Positions 16,186 to 24,267 of a DNA stretch of 64,000 bases are shown piece after piece; within the stretch, counting starts at the first letter, position 1; the number at the start of each line of letters is the position of its first letter. Location of the stretch: positions 119,715 to 183,714 of the forward strand of contig VAYN01000005.1 in assembly GCA_005885405.1 (NCBI GenBank), written 5' to 3'. Origin of the DNA: Actinomycetota bacterium. Lineage in GTDB: Bacteria > Actinomycetota > Thermoleophilia > Solirubrobacterales > 70-9. The notes under the pieces were generated by a model. The model was given only the letters and a program-made list of their open reading frames with translations. It did not search any database and was not told where the DNA came from. Position numbers and translations under genes: made by a program.

Positions 16186-17135
16186 GCACTACCGCCACGG
16201 CCCCCCGCCGCGGCCGCCTTCGCCGCGCCGACTGCGCCGGGCCGGGGATCAGACGGGTGCGCCGCGGGCGCGGCTTCTCCTTCGAGGACGGCTCCGGCGA
16301 GACGATCGCCGACGAGGAGACGCTAGAGCGGATCCGGGCGCTGGTCATCCCCCCGGCTTGGAAGTACCTCTACCACGAGCGCTGGCAGCAGCGGCAGGCC
16401 GAACGCAAGTACGAGCTGATCCGCGAGTTCGCCCACAAGCTGCCGAAATTGCGCCGCGCCGTCACCGCCGACCTGCGCCGCCAGGGGATGCCCCGCGAGC
16501 GGGCGCTGGCCTGCGCGATCCGCCTCCTCGACCTCGGCTTCTTCCGCGTCGGCAGCGAGGTCTACGCCGAGGAAAACGAGAGCTTTGGCCTCGCCACCGT
16601 GCGCCGTGAGCACGTCACGATCAAGCGCAGCGAGATCGTCTTCGACTTCCCCGCCAAGAGCGGCCAGCGCCGGATCCAATCGATCCGCGACGCCGCCGCC
16701 CGGCGCGCGATCGAGACGATGTACCGGCGCCGCGGCGGCCCCGAGGACCTGCTCGCCTACCGCGCCGGCGGCGAATGGGTCGACGTCCGCTCCCAGGAGA
16801 TCAACGAGTACATCCACGCCAAAATCGGCGACGAGTTCTCGGCCAAGGACTTCCGCACCTGGCACGGCACCGTGCTCGCGGCGGTCGCCCTCGCCGGCGA
16901 AGAGAAGCCGCGCTCCGAAGCGGCGGCGAAGCGCTGCATCGCCAAGGCCGTCAAACAGGTCTCCGAAGCGCTCGGCAACACTCCCGCCGTCTGCCGCGCC
17001 TCCTACATCGACCCCCGCGTCCTCGACCGCTACCGCAACGGCGACACGATCCGTCCGTCCGTCAGCGCCAACGGCCGGATGAGCGCAAAACAGCGCCTGA
17101 AAATCGAGCGGGAAGTGCTCGATCTCGTTTCGTAA
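16182..17135 (+). CDS. DNA topoisomerase IB (poxvirus type), apparent internal deletion in N-domain
   Basis: This 317-residue protein shows the bacterial TopIB catalytic domain: FFRVGSEVY with the first catalytic Arg, FPAKSGQ with the Lys, DFRTWHGT with the second Arg, and VCRASYIDP with the nucleophilic Tyr near residue 276. It relaxes supercoiled DNA through a 3'-phosphotyrosyl intermediate. The N-domain is odd: IPPAW runs directly into KYLYHERW, whereas relatives have about 26 residues between these blocks (the VWIC...GRDxxGRKQ strands that contact DNA). The reading frame is kept. Either this is a genuine shortened variant or an assembly deletion. It is translationally coupled to udgX (GTGA). 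Confidence 0.88.
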   Translation: MSTTATAPRRGRLRRADCAGPGIRRVRRGRGFSFEDGSGETIADEETLERIRALVIPPAWKYLYHERWQQRQAERKYELIREFAHKLPKLRRAVTADLRRQGMPRERALACAIRLLDLGFFRVGSEVYAEENESFGLATVRREHVTIKRSEIVFDFPAKSGQRRIQSIRDAAARRAIETMYRRRGGPEDLLAYRAGGEWVDVRSQEINEYIHAKIGDEFSAKDFRTWHGTVLAAVALAGEEKPRSEAAAKRCIAKAVKQVSEALGNTPAVCRASYIDPRVLDRYRNGDTIRPSVSANGRMSAKQRLKIEREVLDLVS

Positions 17136-17187
17136 CGCCCGGCCACGGGGAGTTGGGGAGTCCAGACAGCTAGGGAAGGCAACGAGT

Positions 17188-18003
17188 ATGAGTACGCAGG
17201 AAAATCGTCCCTTTGCGGTGGTGACGGGGGCATCGAGCGGGATCGGTTTCGAGCTCGCCAAGGTCCTCGCCGAAGAGGGATTCGACCTTCTGATCACCGC
17301 CGAGGACGCGGAGATCGACGGGGCGCAACGGGAGCTGAACCAGCTCACCGCGAGCGTCGAGTGCACCCGCCTCGATCTCTCCCGAGAAGAGGAGATCAAC
17401 CGCCTCTACGAGCGAATCCAGGCGGCCGCCCGCCCGGTCGACGTCCTCGTCCTCAACGCCGGGATCGGCGCCGGCGGCGACTTCGCCCGCGAAACCGAGC
17501 TGCGCAAGGAGCTGCGGCTGATCGACCTCAACGTCCGCTCCACCGTCCACCTCTGCAAGCTGGTCGTGCAGGACATGGTCGCGCGTGACCAGGGCCGGAT
17601 CCTCTTCACCTCGTCGATCGCCTCAACGATGCCCGGCGCCTACCAGGCCGTCTACAACGCCTCCAAGTCCTTCGTCCAGTCCTTCGCGCTGGCGATCCGC
17701 AACGAGCTCAAGGACACCGACCTCACCGTCACCTCGCTGATGCCGGGACCGACCGAGACCGAGTTCTTCGAGCGCGCCGACATGCTCGACACTCCCGTCG
17801 GCGAAGAAGAGAAGGACGACCCCGCCGAGGTCGCGCGCCAGGGATACGAGGCGCTGATGGCCGGCCGCGAAAAGGTCGTCGGCGGCAGCTTCAAAAACAA
17901 AGCGCAAACCGTCCTCGGCAAGGTCGTCCCCGACTCTGTCAAGGCCGAGATGCACCGCAAAATGGCCCAGCCGGCAACGGCCGGAGAGAAGGAGGAGCGA
18001 TGA
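17188..18003 (+). CDS. Short-chain dehydrogenase/reductase (SDR)
   Basis: The 271-residue classical SDR has the TGASSGIG cofactor loop at residues 13-20, NAGIG near 91, the catalytic serine in FTSSIAS and the YNASK Tyr/Lys pair. The acidic and charged residues after strand 2 leave NAD versus NADP preference open. A C-terminal 40-residue extension (FKNKAQTVLGKVVPD) is seen in SDRs of the DltE/YqjQ-like group. The substrate is unknown. It starts an operon: its stop overlaps the alcohol dehydrogenase start (ATGA), and an epimerase gene follows. Confidence 0.9.
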   Translation: MSTQENRPFAVVTGASSGIGFELAKVLAEEGFDLLITAEDAEIDGAQRELNQLTASVECTRLDLSREEEINRLYERIQAAARPVDVLVLNAGIGAGGDFARETELRKELRLIDLNVRSTVHLCKLVVQDMVARDQGRILFTSSIASTMPGAYQAVYNASKSFVQSFALAIRNELKDTDLTVTSLMPGPTETEFFERADMLDTPVGEEEKDDPAEVARQGYEALMAGREKVVGGSFKNKAQTVLGKVVPDSVKAEMHRKMAQPATAGEKEER

Positions 18004-19181
18004 AGGCTGCCGTCTGGCACGGTCCCCGCGACGTCCGCGTCGACGAGGTCGAGGACCCGAAGATCGAAGAGGCCACGGATGCGGTGATCAAAATCACCTC
18101 GAGCGCGATCTGCGGCTCCGACCTCCACCTCTACGAGATCCTCTCGCCGTTTATGACCGAGGGCGACATCCTCGGCCACGAGCCGATGGGGATAGTCGAG
18201 GAGGTCGGCCCCGAGGTCACCCACATTGCCCCCGGCGACCGCGTCGTCATCCCCTTCAACATCTCCTGCGGGCACTGCTGGATGTGCGACCGCCAGCTCT
18301 TCGCCCAGTGCGAGACGACCCAGAACCGGGAGGAAGAAAAAGGAGCTTCGCTGCTCGGCTACACCAAACTCTACGGGCAGGTGCCAGGCGGGCAGGCCGA
18401 GTATCTGCGCGTCCCCCAGGCCCACTTCGGGCCGATCAAGGTTCCCGAGGGCCCGCCCGACGACCGCTTCCTCTACCTCTCCGACGTGCTGCCGACCTCC
18501 TGGCAGGCGGTCGAGTACGCGGCGATCCCCGAGGGCGGCTCGGTTGCCGTCTTCGGCCTCGGCCCGATCGGGCAGATGACCTCGCGGATCGCCGCCCACA
18601 AAGGCGCGCGGGTGATCGCGGTCGACATCGTCCCCGAGCGGCTCGAGCTGGCTCGGAAACACGGGATCGAGACGCTCGACCTCGAAGAGCACGACGACAT
18701 CTCCGACACGATCCGGGAGATGACCGAGGGGCGTGGCACCGACGGCGCGATCGACGCAGTCGGGATGGAGGCGCACGGCGCTCCGGTCGGCGAGTTCGCC
18801 CAGAAAGCGGCGGGCCTGCTCCCCGACAAGGTCGCCGAGAAGCTGATCGAAAAGGCCGCGATCGACCGGATGTCGGCGCTCTACCAGTGCTTCGACACCG
18901 TCCGCCGCGGCGGCACCGTCTCGATCAGCGGCGTCTACGGCGGCATGGTCGACCCGATCCCGATGTTCCAGCTCTTCGACAAGGGCGTGCAGCTGCGGAT
19001 GGGCCAGGCCCACGTGAAGAAATGGATCGACGAGATCATGCCGCTGCTGAGCGAGGACGGCGACCCGCTCGGGACCGAAGACCTCGCCTCCCACAAGATC
19101 GCGATCGACGAGGTCCCCGAGGCCTACGAGAAGTTCCAGAAGAAGGAAGACGGCGCGATCAAGTTCGTGATCCAGCCGTAG
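18000..19181 (+). CDS. Zinc-dependent alcohol dehydrogenase (formaldehyde-dehydrogenase-like MDR)
   Basis: This 393-residue medium-chain dehydrogenase has the catalytic zinc site CGSDLH and GHEPMG, the structural zinc loop CGHCWMCDRQLFAQC with four cysteines, and the Rossmann motif VFGLGPIG near residue 187. An insertion around QKAAGLLPDKVAEKLIEKAA matches the glutathione-independent formaldehyde dehydrogenase-like group. It oxidises an alcohol or reduces an aldehyde with NAD(P); the natural substrate is not evident. It overlaps the SDR gene by 4 bp and is followed 9 bp later by the epimerase gene with a strong Shine-Dalgarno. Confidence 0.9.
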   Translation: MKAAVWHGPRDVRVDEVEDPKIEEATDAVIKITSSAICGSDLHLYEILSPFMTEGDILGHEPMGIVEEVGPEVTHIAPGDRVVIPFNISCGHCWMCDRQLFAQCETTQNREEEKGASLLGYTKLYGQVPGGQAEYLRVPQAHFGPIKVPEGPPDDRFLYLSDVLPTSWQAVEYAAIPEGGSVAVFGLGPIGQMTSRIAAHKGARVIAVDIVPERLELARKHGIETLDLEEHDDISDTIREMTEGRGTDGAIDAVGMEAHGAPVGEFAQKAAGLLPDKVAEKLIEKAAIDRMSALYQCFDTVRRGGTVSISGVYGGMVDPIPMFQLFDKGVQLRMGQAHVKKWIDEIMPLLSEDGDPLGTEDLASHKIAIDEVPEAYEKFQKKEDGAIKFVIQP

Positions 19182-19190
19182 AGGAGGACC

Positions 19191-20246
19191 ATGCGAGTAA
19201 TCGTCACCGGAGCGAGCGGCAACGTCGGCACCAGCGTCCTCGAGGCGCTGGGCCGGGAGGCGAAGGTCGACGAGATCGTCGGCCTCGCTCGCCGCGTGCC
19301 CACGGTCGAGATGCCGAAGGTGCGCTGGGTTGGCGCCGACGTCGTCAGCGACGACCTAGCGCCGATCTTCAGCGGCGCCGACGCGGTCATCCACCTCGCC
19401 TGGGCGATCCAGCCGAGCCGTGACGAAGCGGTGACCGAGCGGATCAACGTCGAGGGCAGCCGCCGCGTCTTCGACGCCGTCGCAGCGGCGAAAGTCCCCG
19501 CCCTCGTCCACGCCTCCTCGGTCGGCGCCTACAGCCCCGGCCCGAAGGAACGCCAAGTGGACGAGTCCTGGCCGGTCGAGGGAATTCCCTCCTCCTTCTA
19601 CTCGCGCCACAAGGCCGCGGTCGAAGACCTCCTCGACGAGCTCGAAGGGCGGGCGCCGGAGCTGCGTGTCGTCCGCCTCCGCCCCGGTCTGATCTTCAAA
19701 TCCGAGGCGGCGAGCGAGATCCGCCGCCTCTTCGCCGGCCCCTTCCTGCCCGGTTTCCTGGTCCGCAAGCAGCTGGTGCCGCTGATCCCGCGGGTGCCGC
19801 GGCTGCGCTTCCAGGCGGTCCACTCGCGCGACGTCGGTGAGGCCTACCGACAAGCAGTAGTGCGCGACGTCCACGGCGCCTTCAACATCGCCGCCGAACC
19901 GGAGATCGGGGTCGAGGCGCTCTGCGAGTTCTTCGGCGCCCGCAGCTTCCCGCTGCCGGCGCGGGCCCTCCGCGGCGCCGCCGACCTGAGCTGGAAGCTG
20001 CGCCTGCAGCCCACCTCCCCCGGCTGGCTTGACCTCGCCCTCGGCGTGCCGATGATGGACACGCGCCGGGCTCGCGAGGAGCTGGCCTGGGAGCCGACCG
20101 TGACCTCGCTGGATGCTCTCGACGACCTCCTGGAGGGGATGCGCAACGCGGAGGGCGCGCCGACGCCGCCGCTGGAGCCGAACGCAGGCGGCTCGATGCG
20201 GGCCCGCGAGGTTGCCACCGGGGTCGGCCAAAAGCAGGGAACTTAA
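19191..20246 (+). CDS. NAD-dependent epimerase/dehydratase (extended SDR)
   Basis: The 351-residue protein has the extended-SDR NAD loop VTGASGNVG at residues 5-13, the HLAWA strand, the active-site serines HASSVGAYS, and YSRHKAA carrying the catalytic Tyr-xxx-Lys. The C-terminal half is the substrate domain. It resembles sugar-nucleotide or general NAD-dependent epimerases. A strong Shine-Dalgarno (GAGGAGG) precedes the ATG. It is the third gene of the SDR/alcohol dehydrogenase operon, which points to a shared redox pathway, though none can be named. Confidence 0.88.
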   Translation: MRVIVTGASGNVGTSVLEALGREAKVDEIVGLARRVPTVEMPKVRWVGADVVSDDLAPIFSGADAVIHLAWAIQPSRDEAVTERINVEGSRRVFDAVAAAKVPALVHASSVGAYSPGPKERQVDESWPVEGIPSSFYSRHKAAVEDLLDELEGRAPELRVVRLRPGLIFKSEAASEIRRLFAGPFLPGFLVRKQLVPLIPRVPRLRFQAVHSRDVGEAYRQAVVRDVHGAFNIAAEPEIGVEALCEFFGARSFPLPARALRGAADLSWKLRLQPTSPGWLDLALGVPMMDTRRAREELAWEPTVTSLDALDDLLEGMRNAEGAPTPPLEPNAGGSMRAREVATGVGQKQGT

Positions 20247-20284
20247 TTACCTCAGCTTTATCCTAATTTCGGGGAAGGTTCACG

Positions 20285-20309
20285 GTTTTCGTGTCGAATG
20301 CAGGGGTAC
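20285..20309 (+). promoter_or_regulatory. Sigma-B-type promoter that fixes the start of the next small gene
   Basis: GTTTTC (20285-20290) and GGGTAC (20304-20309) are separated by 13 bp. The predicted start near 20316 is 3 nt before the ATG at 20319. The earlier in-frame ATG at 20298 lies inside the promoter spacer and cannot be used by this transcript. Confidence 0.55.
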
Positions 20310-20318
20310 CGAAGACCC

Positions 20319-20549
20319 ATGGCGCGATCCGGATTAAAAACTCTTCCTAAACCCGGCGAGGTCTGGCTCAGCTGCCCGCCGTACCTGATGATGGCCCGGA
20401 TCGTCGACGTCGACCTCGCCTCCGAGCCGCCGGTAGTCAGCTATGAGCTCCACGACGACGACGGCTCGCTCCTGCAGGCGGTCGAGCACGCCACACTCGA
20501 CGGCGGCTGGTGGCGCACCTTCCAGCGCCTCGAACCGCGTTTCGGTTAG
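20319..20549 (+). CDS. Small conserved-looking protein, function unknown
   Basis: The 76-residue protein begins MARSGLKTLPKPGEVW and contains an aromatic, beta-rich core (WLSCPPYLMMARIVDVDL, SYELHDDDGSLLQ, GGWWRTFQRLEPRF) that looks like a small SH3-like or barrel fold. No family is recognised. The start at 20319 is set by the sigma-B-type promoter just upstream, which predicts a leaderless or 3-nt-leader mRNA; an ATG at 20298 is the alternative. Its end overlaps the convergent STAS gene by 4 bp. Confidence 0.65.
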   Translation: MARSGLKTLPKPGEVWLSCPPYLMMARIVDVDLASEPPVVSYELHDDDGSLLQAVEHATLDGGWWRTFQRLEPRFG

Positions 20550-20911
20550 CCCTGCTCGGCCGCGGCCCCGCCGACCGCCGCCAGCGCCTCCTCGGCGCTG
20601 TCGAAGACGAGCCCGTTGGAGGTGAGGCCGGTCATCGAGAGCACGCGCAGGACCTGGGCGCTCGGCGCGTAGACGGCGAGGCGGTTGCCGTCGCCCTCCA
20701 TGCGGTTGTGGGCGCGGAGGATCACGGCGATCCCGGAGGAGTCGATGAAGTCGCAGCGCTCGAGGCCGACGAGGACGCAGCTGCACTCGCCGATCGCGTT
20801 GGTCAGGACCTCGTCCAGCTGCCCCGCGACGGCGAGGTCGAGCTCCCCTTCGATTTGGATGTCCCTGCAGCCAGGGCGCAGGTCTTTCTCGGTGAGGTTA
20901 AAACGCTGCAT
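20546..20911 (-). CDS. STAS-domain anti-sigma-factor antagonist (RsbV/SpoIIAA-like)
   Basis: The 121-residue protein is a single STAS domain, with IQIEGELDLAVAGQLDEVL at the start and CDFIDSSGIAVI near residues 53-64, where the second serine of DSSG is the phosphorylation site of SpoIIAA/RsbV. Family members bind a HATPase anti-sigma kinase and free the sigma factor when unphosphorylated. No kinase or sigma gene is adjacent, but a PP2C phosphatase (2713-4935) and a HATPase protein (26270-27202) in the window are possible partners. The C-terminus is Ala/Gly-rich. Confidence 0.9.
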   Translation of the reverse strand: MQRFNLTEKDLRPGCRDIQIEGELDLAVAGQLDEVLTNAIGECSCVLVGLERCDFIDSSGIAVILRAHNRMEGDGNRLAVYAPSAQVLRVLSMTGLTSNGLVFDSAEEALAAVGGAAAEQG

Positions 20912-21080
20912 GATTTGACTCTGAATCGTAGAAAAAAGGCATTGGGGAAACCTCTGCGGATCGAATTTGTTCTGGTCCGTAGATCGACTTCCCTAGCCGG
21001 CCCCCGTGCCTTGTATGTCTAGCAATGCCCCGGCGCCTCGCCCCGGAACATCCGCACGATCCTAACTTAAGCTCGCCGCC

Positions 21081-21326
21081 GTGTCCCCCCGTCGCGCCCT
21101 GCCAACACCCGAGCAGATCGTCGCTGCGATTGTCGCCCTGGCCGATGACGGGTTCTGCCGCCGCTCCGAGCTGGCGCAGCGGTTTCCCGGCCTCGGCGCG
21201 CGGGATCTGCGGCGGGCGTTGCGGCGCGCCGTCGCGCAGGGGCTGGTGATCGAGCGCCGCGGTCCCGACGGAGGCTTCCACCTCGCAGTCAGTAGCGAGG
21301 GTTGGGATCTGCACCGCAGCGGGTAG
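21081..21326 (+). CDS. Small winged-helix-like protein
   Basis: The 81-residue protein (GTG start) contains ALADDGFCRRSELAQRFPGL and LRRALRRAVAQGLVIERRG followed by a hairpin, the layout of a winged helix-turn-helix domain with little else. A DNA-binding role is inferred from this layout alone. It is followed 3 bp later by the DUF1360 gene, so the two are probably co-transcribed. No clear ribosome binding site is visible. The 169 bp upstream, shared with the divergent STAS gene, contain no recognisable promoter. Confidence 0.55.
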   Translation: MSPRRALPTPEQIVAAIVALADDGFCRRSELAQRFPGLGARDLRRALRRAVAQGLVIERRGPDGGFHLAVSSEGWDLHRSG

Positions 21327-21329
21327 CGG

Positions 21330-21851
21330 ATGGCGGTGAGCCCATCGCTAGAGGACGCGCCGGCGGCCGTCGCCGGCTATGCCGACCCGCAAAAACGGCC
21401 GCCCTTTGGCCCCTACCTCGCTTTCATGAGCATCTTCGGGACGCTGGTCAGCGCTGCCCTGCTCCTCGCCCGGCGCCAGGGGCGCGAGTTGCCGGAGCGG
21501 GTTTCGGCCGCCGACCTCGCCCTGGTCGGAACCGCTTCCCACAAGCTCAGCCGGCTCGTCTCCAAGGACAAGGTGACGAGCCCGCTGCGGGCACCGTTCA
21601 CCGAACTGGAAGGCAAGGGCGGCCCGGCCGAGCTCGAGGAGAGCTCACGCGGCACCGGCCTGCAAAAAGCGATCGGGGAGCTCCTGATCTGCCCCTACTG
21701 CCTCGGACTCTGGGTGGTGGCGGCGTTCTCGATCGGGATCGTCTTCGCCCCCCGCGTCACCCGCTTCGTCGCCTCGCTCTTCTCGGCGCTGACGATCTCG
21801 GACTTCTTCCAGATCGCCTACAAGGCCGCCGAGGAGAAGGGGCTCGGCTAG
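21330..21851 (+). CDS. DUF1360 membrane protein
   Basis: The 173-residue protein has two or three hydrophobic segments (about residues 30-47, 115-135 and 140-155) and the DUF1360 landmarks HKLSRLVSKDKVTSPLRAPF and LLICPYCLGLW. The family is known mainly from sporulation and cell-envelope contexts in Gram-positives and has no assigned activity. The CPYC motif could bind a metal or form a disulfide. It follows the small winged-helix gene by 3 bp and precedes an SDR gene by 8 bp. Confidence 0.82.
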   Translation: MAVSPSLEDAPAAVAGYADPQKRPPFGPYLAFMSIFGTLVSAALLLARRQGRELPERVSAADLALVGTASHKLSRLVSKDKVTSPLRAPFTELEGKGGPAELEESSRGTGLQKAIGELLICPYCLGLWVVAAFSIGIVFAPRVTRFVASLFSALTISDFFQIAYKAAEEKGLG

Positions 21852-21859
21852 GTACCGGC

Positions 21860-22819
21860 GTGCCACGCCCGCTCGAGCAGGCGGTGGTGGCGATCACCGG
21901 CGCCTCGAGCGGGATCGGGCGAGCGGCGTCGCTGCGGCTGGCGCGACGGGGCGCGTCACTGGCGCTGTGCGCGCGCTCGGAGGGCCCGTTGGCCGAGATC
22001 GCGGCCGAGTGCGAAGCAGACGGGGCCGAGGTCTTCTACCGGGCGCTCGACGTCTCCGACGAGGACGCGGTCGAGGCTTTCGCCGCCGCCACCGTCGAGC
22101 GCTTCGGCCACCTCGACGTCTGGGTCAACAACGCCGGGACGATTGCCTACGGACCCTTCGAGGAGATCCCCTCCGCGGTCTTCCGCCAGATCATCGAGAC
22201 CAACCTGATGGGCCAGGTCCACGGGGCGCGGGCGGCACTGAAGCGCTTCCGCGAGCAGGGTGCCGGGGTGCTGATCAACATGTCCTCGGTTTGGGGACGG
22301 GTCAGCACGCCGCAGGTGACGCCCTACATCGTCAGCAAGAACGCGGTCCGGGCATTTTCGGAATGCCTATCTGGCGAACTCGTCGACGAGGATGGGATCC
22401 ACGTCGCGACGATGGTGCCGCAGGCGGTCGACACGCCGATCTTCGAGCACGCCGGCAACTTCACCGGCAAGCAAGTGCGGCCGATCCCGCCGGTTCTCGA
22501 CGTCGAAGCGGTGGCGGAAGGGATCGAGCTCTGCGCTGAGAATCCCAAGCGCGAAGTCAACTACGGGCAGGCCGGGCGGGCGCTGGAGATCCTCCACGCG
22601 ACGGCGCCACCCCTTTACCGCCGCCTTGCCCACGGCGCCTTCGTCCGCGGGTCGTTCGGCAGCGTCCCGGCCGACCCCGCCCCCGGCAACGTGCTCGAGA
22701 GCCGGGGACCGTACGCGGCCGAAGGCGGCTGGCACGCGCGGCGCGAGCGGACCCTGCGGCGAGCCTTCCTCGAAGCGGCCGGCGCCTCGGTTCGCGGCCT
22801 TTTCGGGAAGAACTCTTGA
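21860..22819 (+). CDS. Short-chain dehydrogenase/reductase (SDR)
   Basis: The GTG at 21860 begins MPRPLEQAVVAITGASSGIG. This 319-residue SDR has TGASSGIG (residues 13-20), the NNAGT motif, an active-site serine in NMSSVWG and a YIVSKNA Tyr/Lys pair. The C-terminal 60 residues, after the catalytic core, are longer than in typical SDRs. The substrate is unknown. It is 8 bp downstream of the DUF1360 gene, so an operon is likely. It is the second SDR in 5 kb but shares only family features with the first. Confidence 0.88.
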   Translation: MPRPLEQAVVAITGASSGIGRAASLRLARRGASLALCARSEGPLAEIAAECEADGAEVFYRALDVSDEDAVEAFAAATVERFGHLDVWVNNAGTIAYGPFEEIPSAVFRQIIETNLMGQVHGARAALKRFREQGAGVLINMSSVWGRVSTPQVTPYIVSKNAVRAFSECLSGELVDEDGIHVATMVPQAVDTPIFEHAGNFTGKQVRPIPPVLDVEAVAEGIELCAENPKREVNYGQAGRALEILHATAPPLYRRLAHGAFVRGSFGSVPADPAPGNVLESRGPYAAEGGWHARRERTLRRAFLEAAGASVRGLFGKNS

Positions 22820-22820
22820 G

Positions 22821-22847
22821 GTTTACGGGCGCCGCCGCCAGGGGTAA
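22821..22847 (+). promoter_or_regulatory. Sigma-B-type promoter for the sulfotransferase-phosphoesterase pair
   Basis: GTTTAC (22821-22826) and GGGTAA (22842-22847) are separated by 15 bp, directly after the SDR stop. The predicted start near 22854 leaves about 6 nt before the ATG at 22860, with no Shine-Dalgarno, so a nearly leaderless mRNA is expected. Confidence 0.55.
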
Positions 22848-22859
22848 CCTCGCCCCAAC

Positions 22860-23744
22860 ATGCAGGAGAACCGCTTGGCATGGATCTTCGGCTCGTCCCG
22901 CAGCGGCAGCACCTGGCTGCTGAAGATGCTCTCCGACCTCGACGGCGTCGTCCCGATCGACGACCCGCACCTGGGCCATCACCTCGGCGTTTGGCGTCCG
23001 ATCCCGCTCGCCTGGGCGGCAAGCGAGAACCCGCCTGAGCTCAGCACCCTGCTCGACCTCAAGGCCGAGGAACCGGGCTACTTCTTTGCCGAGCGCTACC
23101 GCGACGCCTGGGAGGGGCCGCTGCGGGCGCTGATCGAAGCGCGCTTCGAGGCCCAGGCCGAAGGCCAGGAGCCGGACGGCGCCTACGTCGTTAAGGAGCC
23201 CGGCTCCCACGTCGCCCCCTTCCTCGCCGAGCTCTTCCCCCGCTCGAAGGTGATCTTCCTCCTCCGCGACGGCCGCGACGTCGTCGACTCCTGGCTCGAC
23301 GCCTACAGCGATGGCTCCTGGGCGATTCCTGGTGGTGCCTTCCCGGTCTCCCCCGAGGGCCGGATCCCGCTGATCCGCTGGCTCTCGGAAGTCTGGGCCT
23401 TCCGCAGCCGCGAGGTCCGTAAGGCGTATGAGACCAGGGCGCTCGAGGACCGGATCCAGATCCGTTACGAGGACCTGCGCGGCGACACGGCGGCCTGCCT
23501 GGAGAGGATCTGCAAGATGGTCGGGGTCGATCCCGACCGGGTGCCTGACGTGGTCGAAGCCCACCGTTTCGAGAAGCAGCCGAGCGAGGCGCGCGGGCGA
23601 AGGCGGTTCATCCGCCAGGCCCGGCCCGGTGGCTGGCGCGACAACCTCAACCCCGCCGAGCAGCGGGCAATGCACGAGGTGATGGCGGGAACGCTGACCG
23701 AGTTCGGCTACGAGATCGACGCGCCGCTCGCCGCAGCCGGTTGA
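22860..23744 (+). CDS. Sulfotransferase-family protein
   Basis: The 294-residue protein has the PAPS-binding 5'-phosphosulfate loop at its very N-terminus (FGSSRSGSTWLLKML) and the 3'-phosphate-binding motif LLRDGRDVVDSW near residue 135, followed by the IRYEDLRGD block typical of sulfotransferase families. It should transfer sulfate from PAPS to a hydroxyl or amine of a glycan, lipid or small molecule; the acceptor is unknown. It overlaps the downstream phosphoesterase gene (TTGA). A sigma-B-type promoter ends 12 bp before its start. Confidence 0.87.
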   Translation: MQENRLAWIFGSSRSGSTWLLKMLSDLDGVVPIDDPHLGHHLGVWRPIPLAWAASENPPELSTLLDLKAEEPGYFFAERYRDAWEGPLRALIEARFEAQAEGQEPDGAYVVKEPGSHVAPFLAELFPRSKVIFLLRDGRDVVDSWLDAYSDGSWAIPGGAFPVSPEGRIPLIRWLSEVWAFRSREVRKAYETRALEDRIQIRYEDLRGDTAACLERICKMVGVDPDRVPDVVEAHRFEKQPSEARGRRRFIRQARPGGWRDNLNPAEQRAMHEVMAGTLTEFGYEIDAPLAAAG

Positions 23745-24226
23745 TCGCGGTTATCGCCGACACCCACATGCCGAAGGGAAAACGGCGGCTCCCTGAAGAG
23801 TGTGTGGAGAGGATTTGCGAGGCCGAGGCGCTGATCCACGCCGGCGATTTCTCTGCCGCCTCGGTGCTGGCCGAGCTGCGGGAGCTCTGCTCGGTCGTCC
23901 TGGCGGTGCACGGCAACGTCGACGACGCGGAGCTGCGTCGTCAGCTGCCGGAGGAGCTGGAGGTGGAAATTGGCGGCCACACCGTCGCCCTCCTCCACGA
24001 CACTGGCCCCGCCAAGGGCCGCCTCGCCCGCATGCGCACCCGCTTCCCGGACGCCGACGCCCTCGTCTTCGGCCACAGCCACCTGCCCCTGCACGAAGAG
24101 GCGGACGGGTTCCAGATCTTCAACCCCGGCAGCCCGACCGAGCGCCGCCGCGCCCCCCGTCCCTCGATGGGGCTCCTCCACCCCACCGCCACGGGACTGC
24201 GCTTCGAACACGTCTGGCTCGGGTAA
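23741..24226 (+). CDS. Metallophosphoesterase (YfcE/MJ0936 type)
   Basis: The 161-residue protein starts at a TTG overlapping the sulfotransferase stop. Metal-binding motifs are in order: IADTH (D-x-H), HAGDF (GD), HGNVDD (GNxD), LLHDTG in the slot usually held by HG, and FGHSH (GHxH). This is the small YfcE/MJ0936 phosphodiesterase class. It probably cleaves a phosphodiester with Mn or a similar metal. The LHDTG variant replaces the usual THGH motif, so one metal ligand differs from the classical set. Its stop codon is part of the GGGTAA element proposed for the next gene. Confidence 0.88.
   Translation: MIAVIADTHMPKGKRRLPEECVERICEAEALIHAGDFSAASVLAELRELCSVVLAVHGNVDDAELRRQLPEELEVEIGGHTVALLHDTGPAKGRLARMRTRFPDADALVFGHSHLPLHEEADGFQIFNPGSPTERRRAPRPSMGLLHPTATGLRFEHVWLG
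24201..24226 (+). promoter_or_regulatory. Probable sigma-B-type promoter for the 24.3-25.3 kb gene pair
   Basis: GCTTCG (24201-24206) and GGGTAA (24221-24226) are separated by 14 bp inside the end of the phosphoesterase gene. The -35 element has one mismatch to GTTT. Transcription would start near 24233, giving a 35-nt leader with an AGGAGG site. Confidence 0.4.
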
Positions 24227-24267
24227 GGAAACGGCAACCGCCAACCCCAACCGCAGGAGGAAAGACG

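Noticed and set aside
13225..19094. Long antisense open frames opposite the acyltransferase and the SDR/alcohol dehydrogenase genes
   Set aside because: They lie fully antisense to genes with clear family motifs and show Arg/Gly/Ala-rich composition expected from GC-rich codon shadows.
21301..21326. GTTGGG-N14-GGGTAG before the DUF1360 gene
   Set aside because: The -35 is a mismatch and the predicted start would lie after the ATG; a downstream GTG would have to be the real start. Too weak to list.
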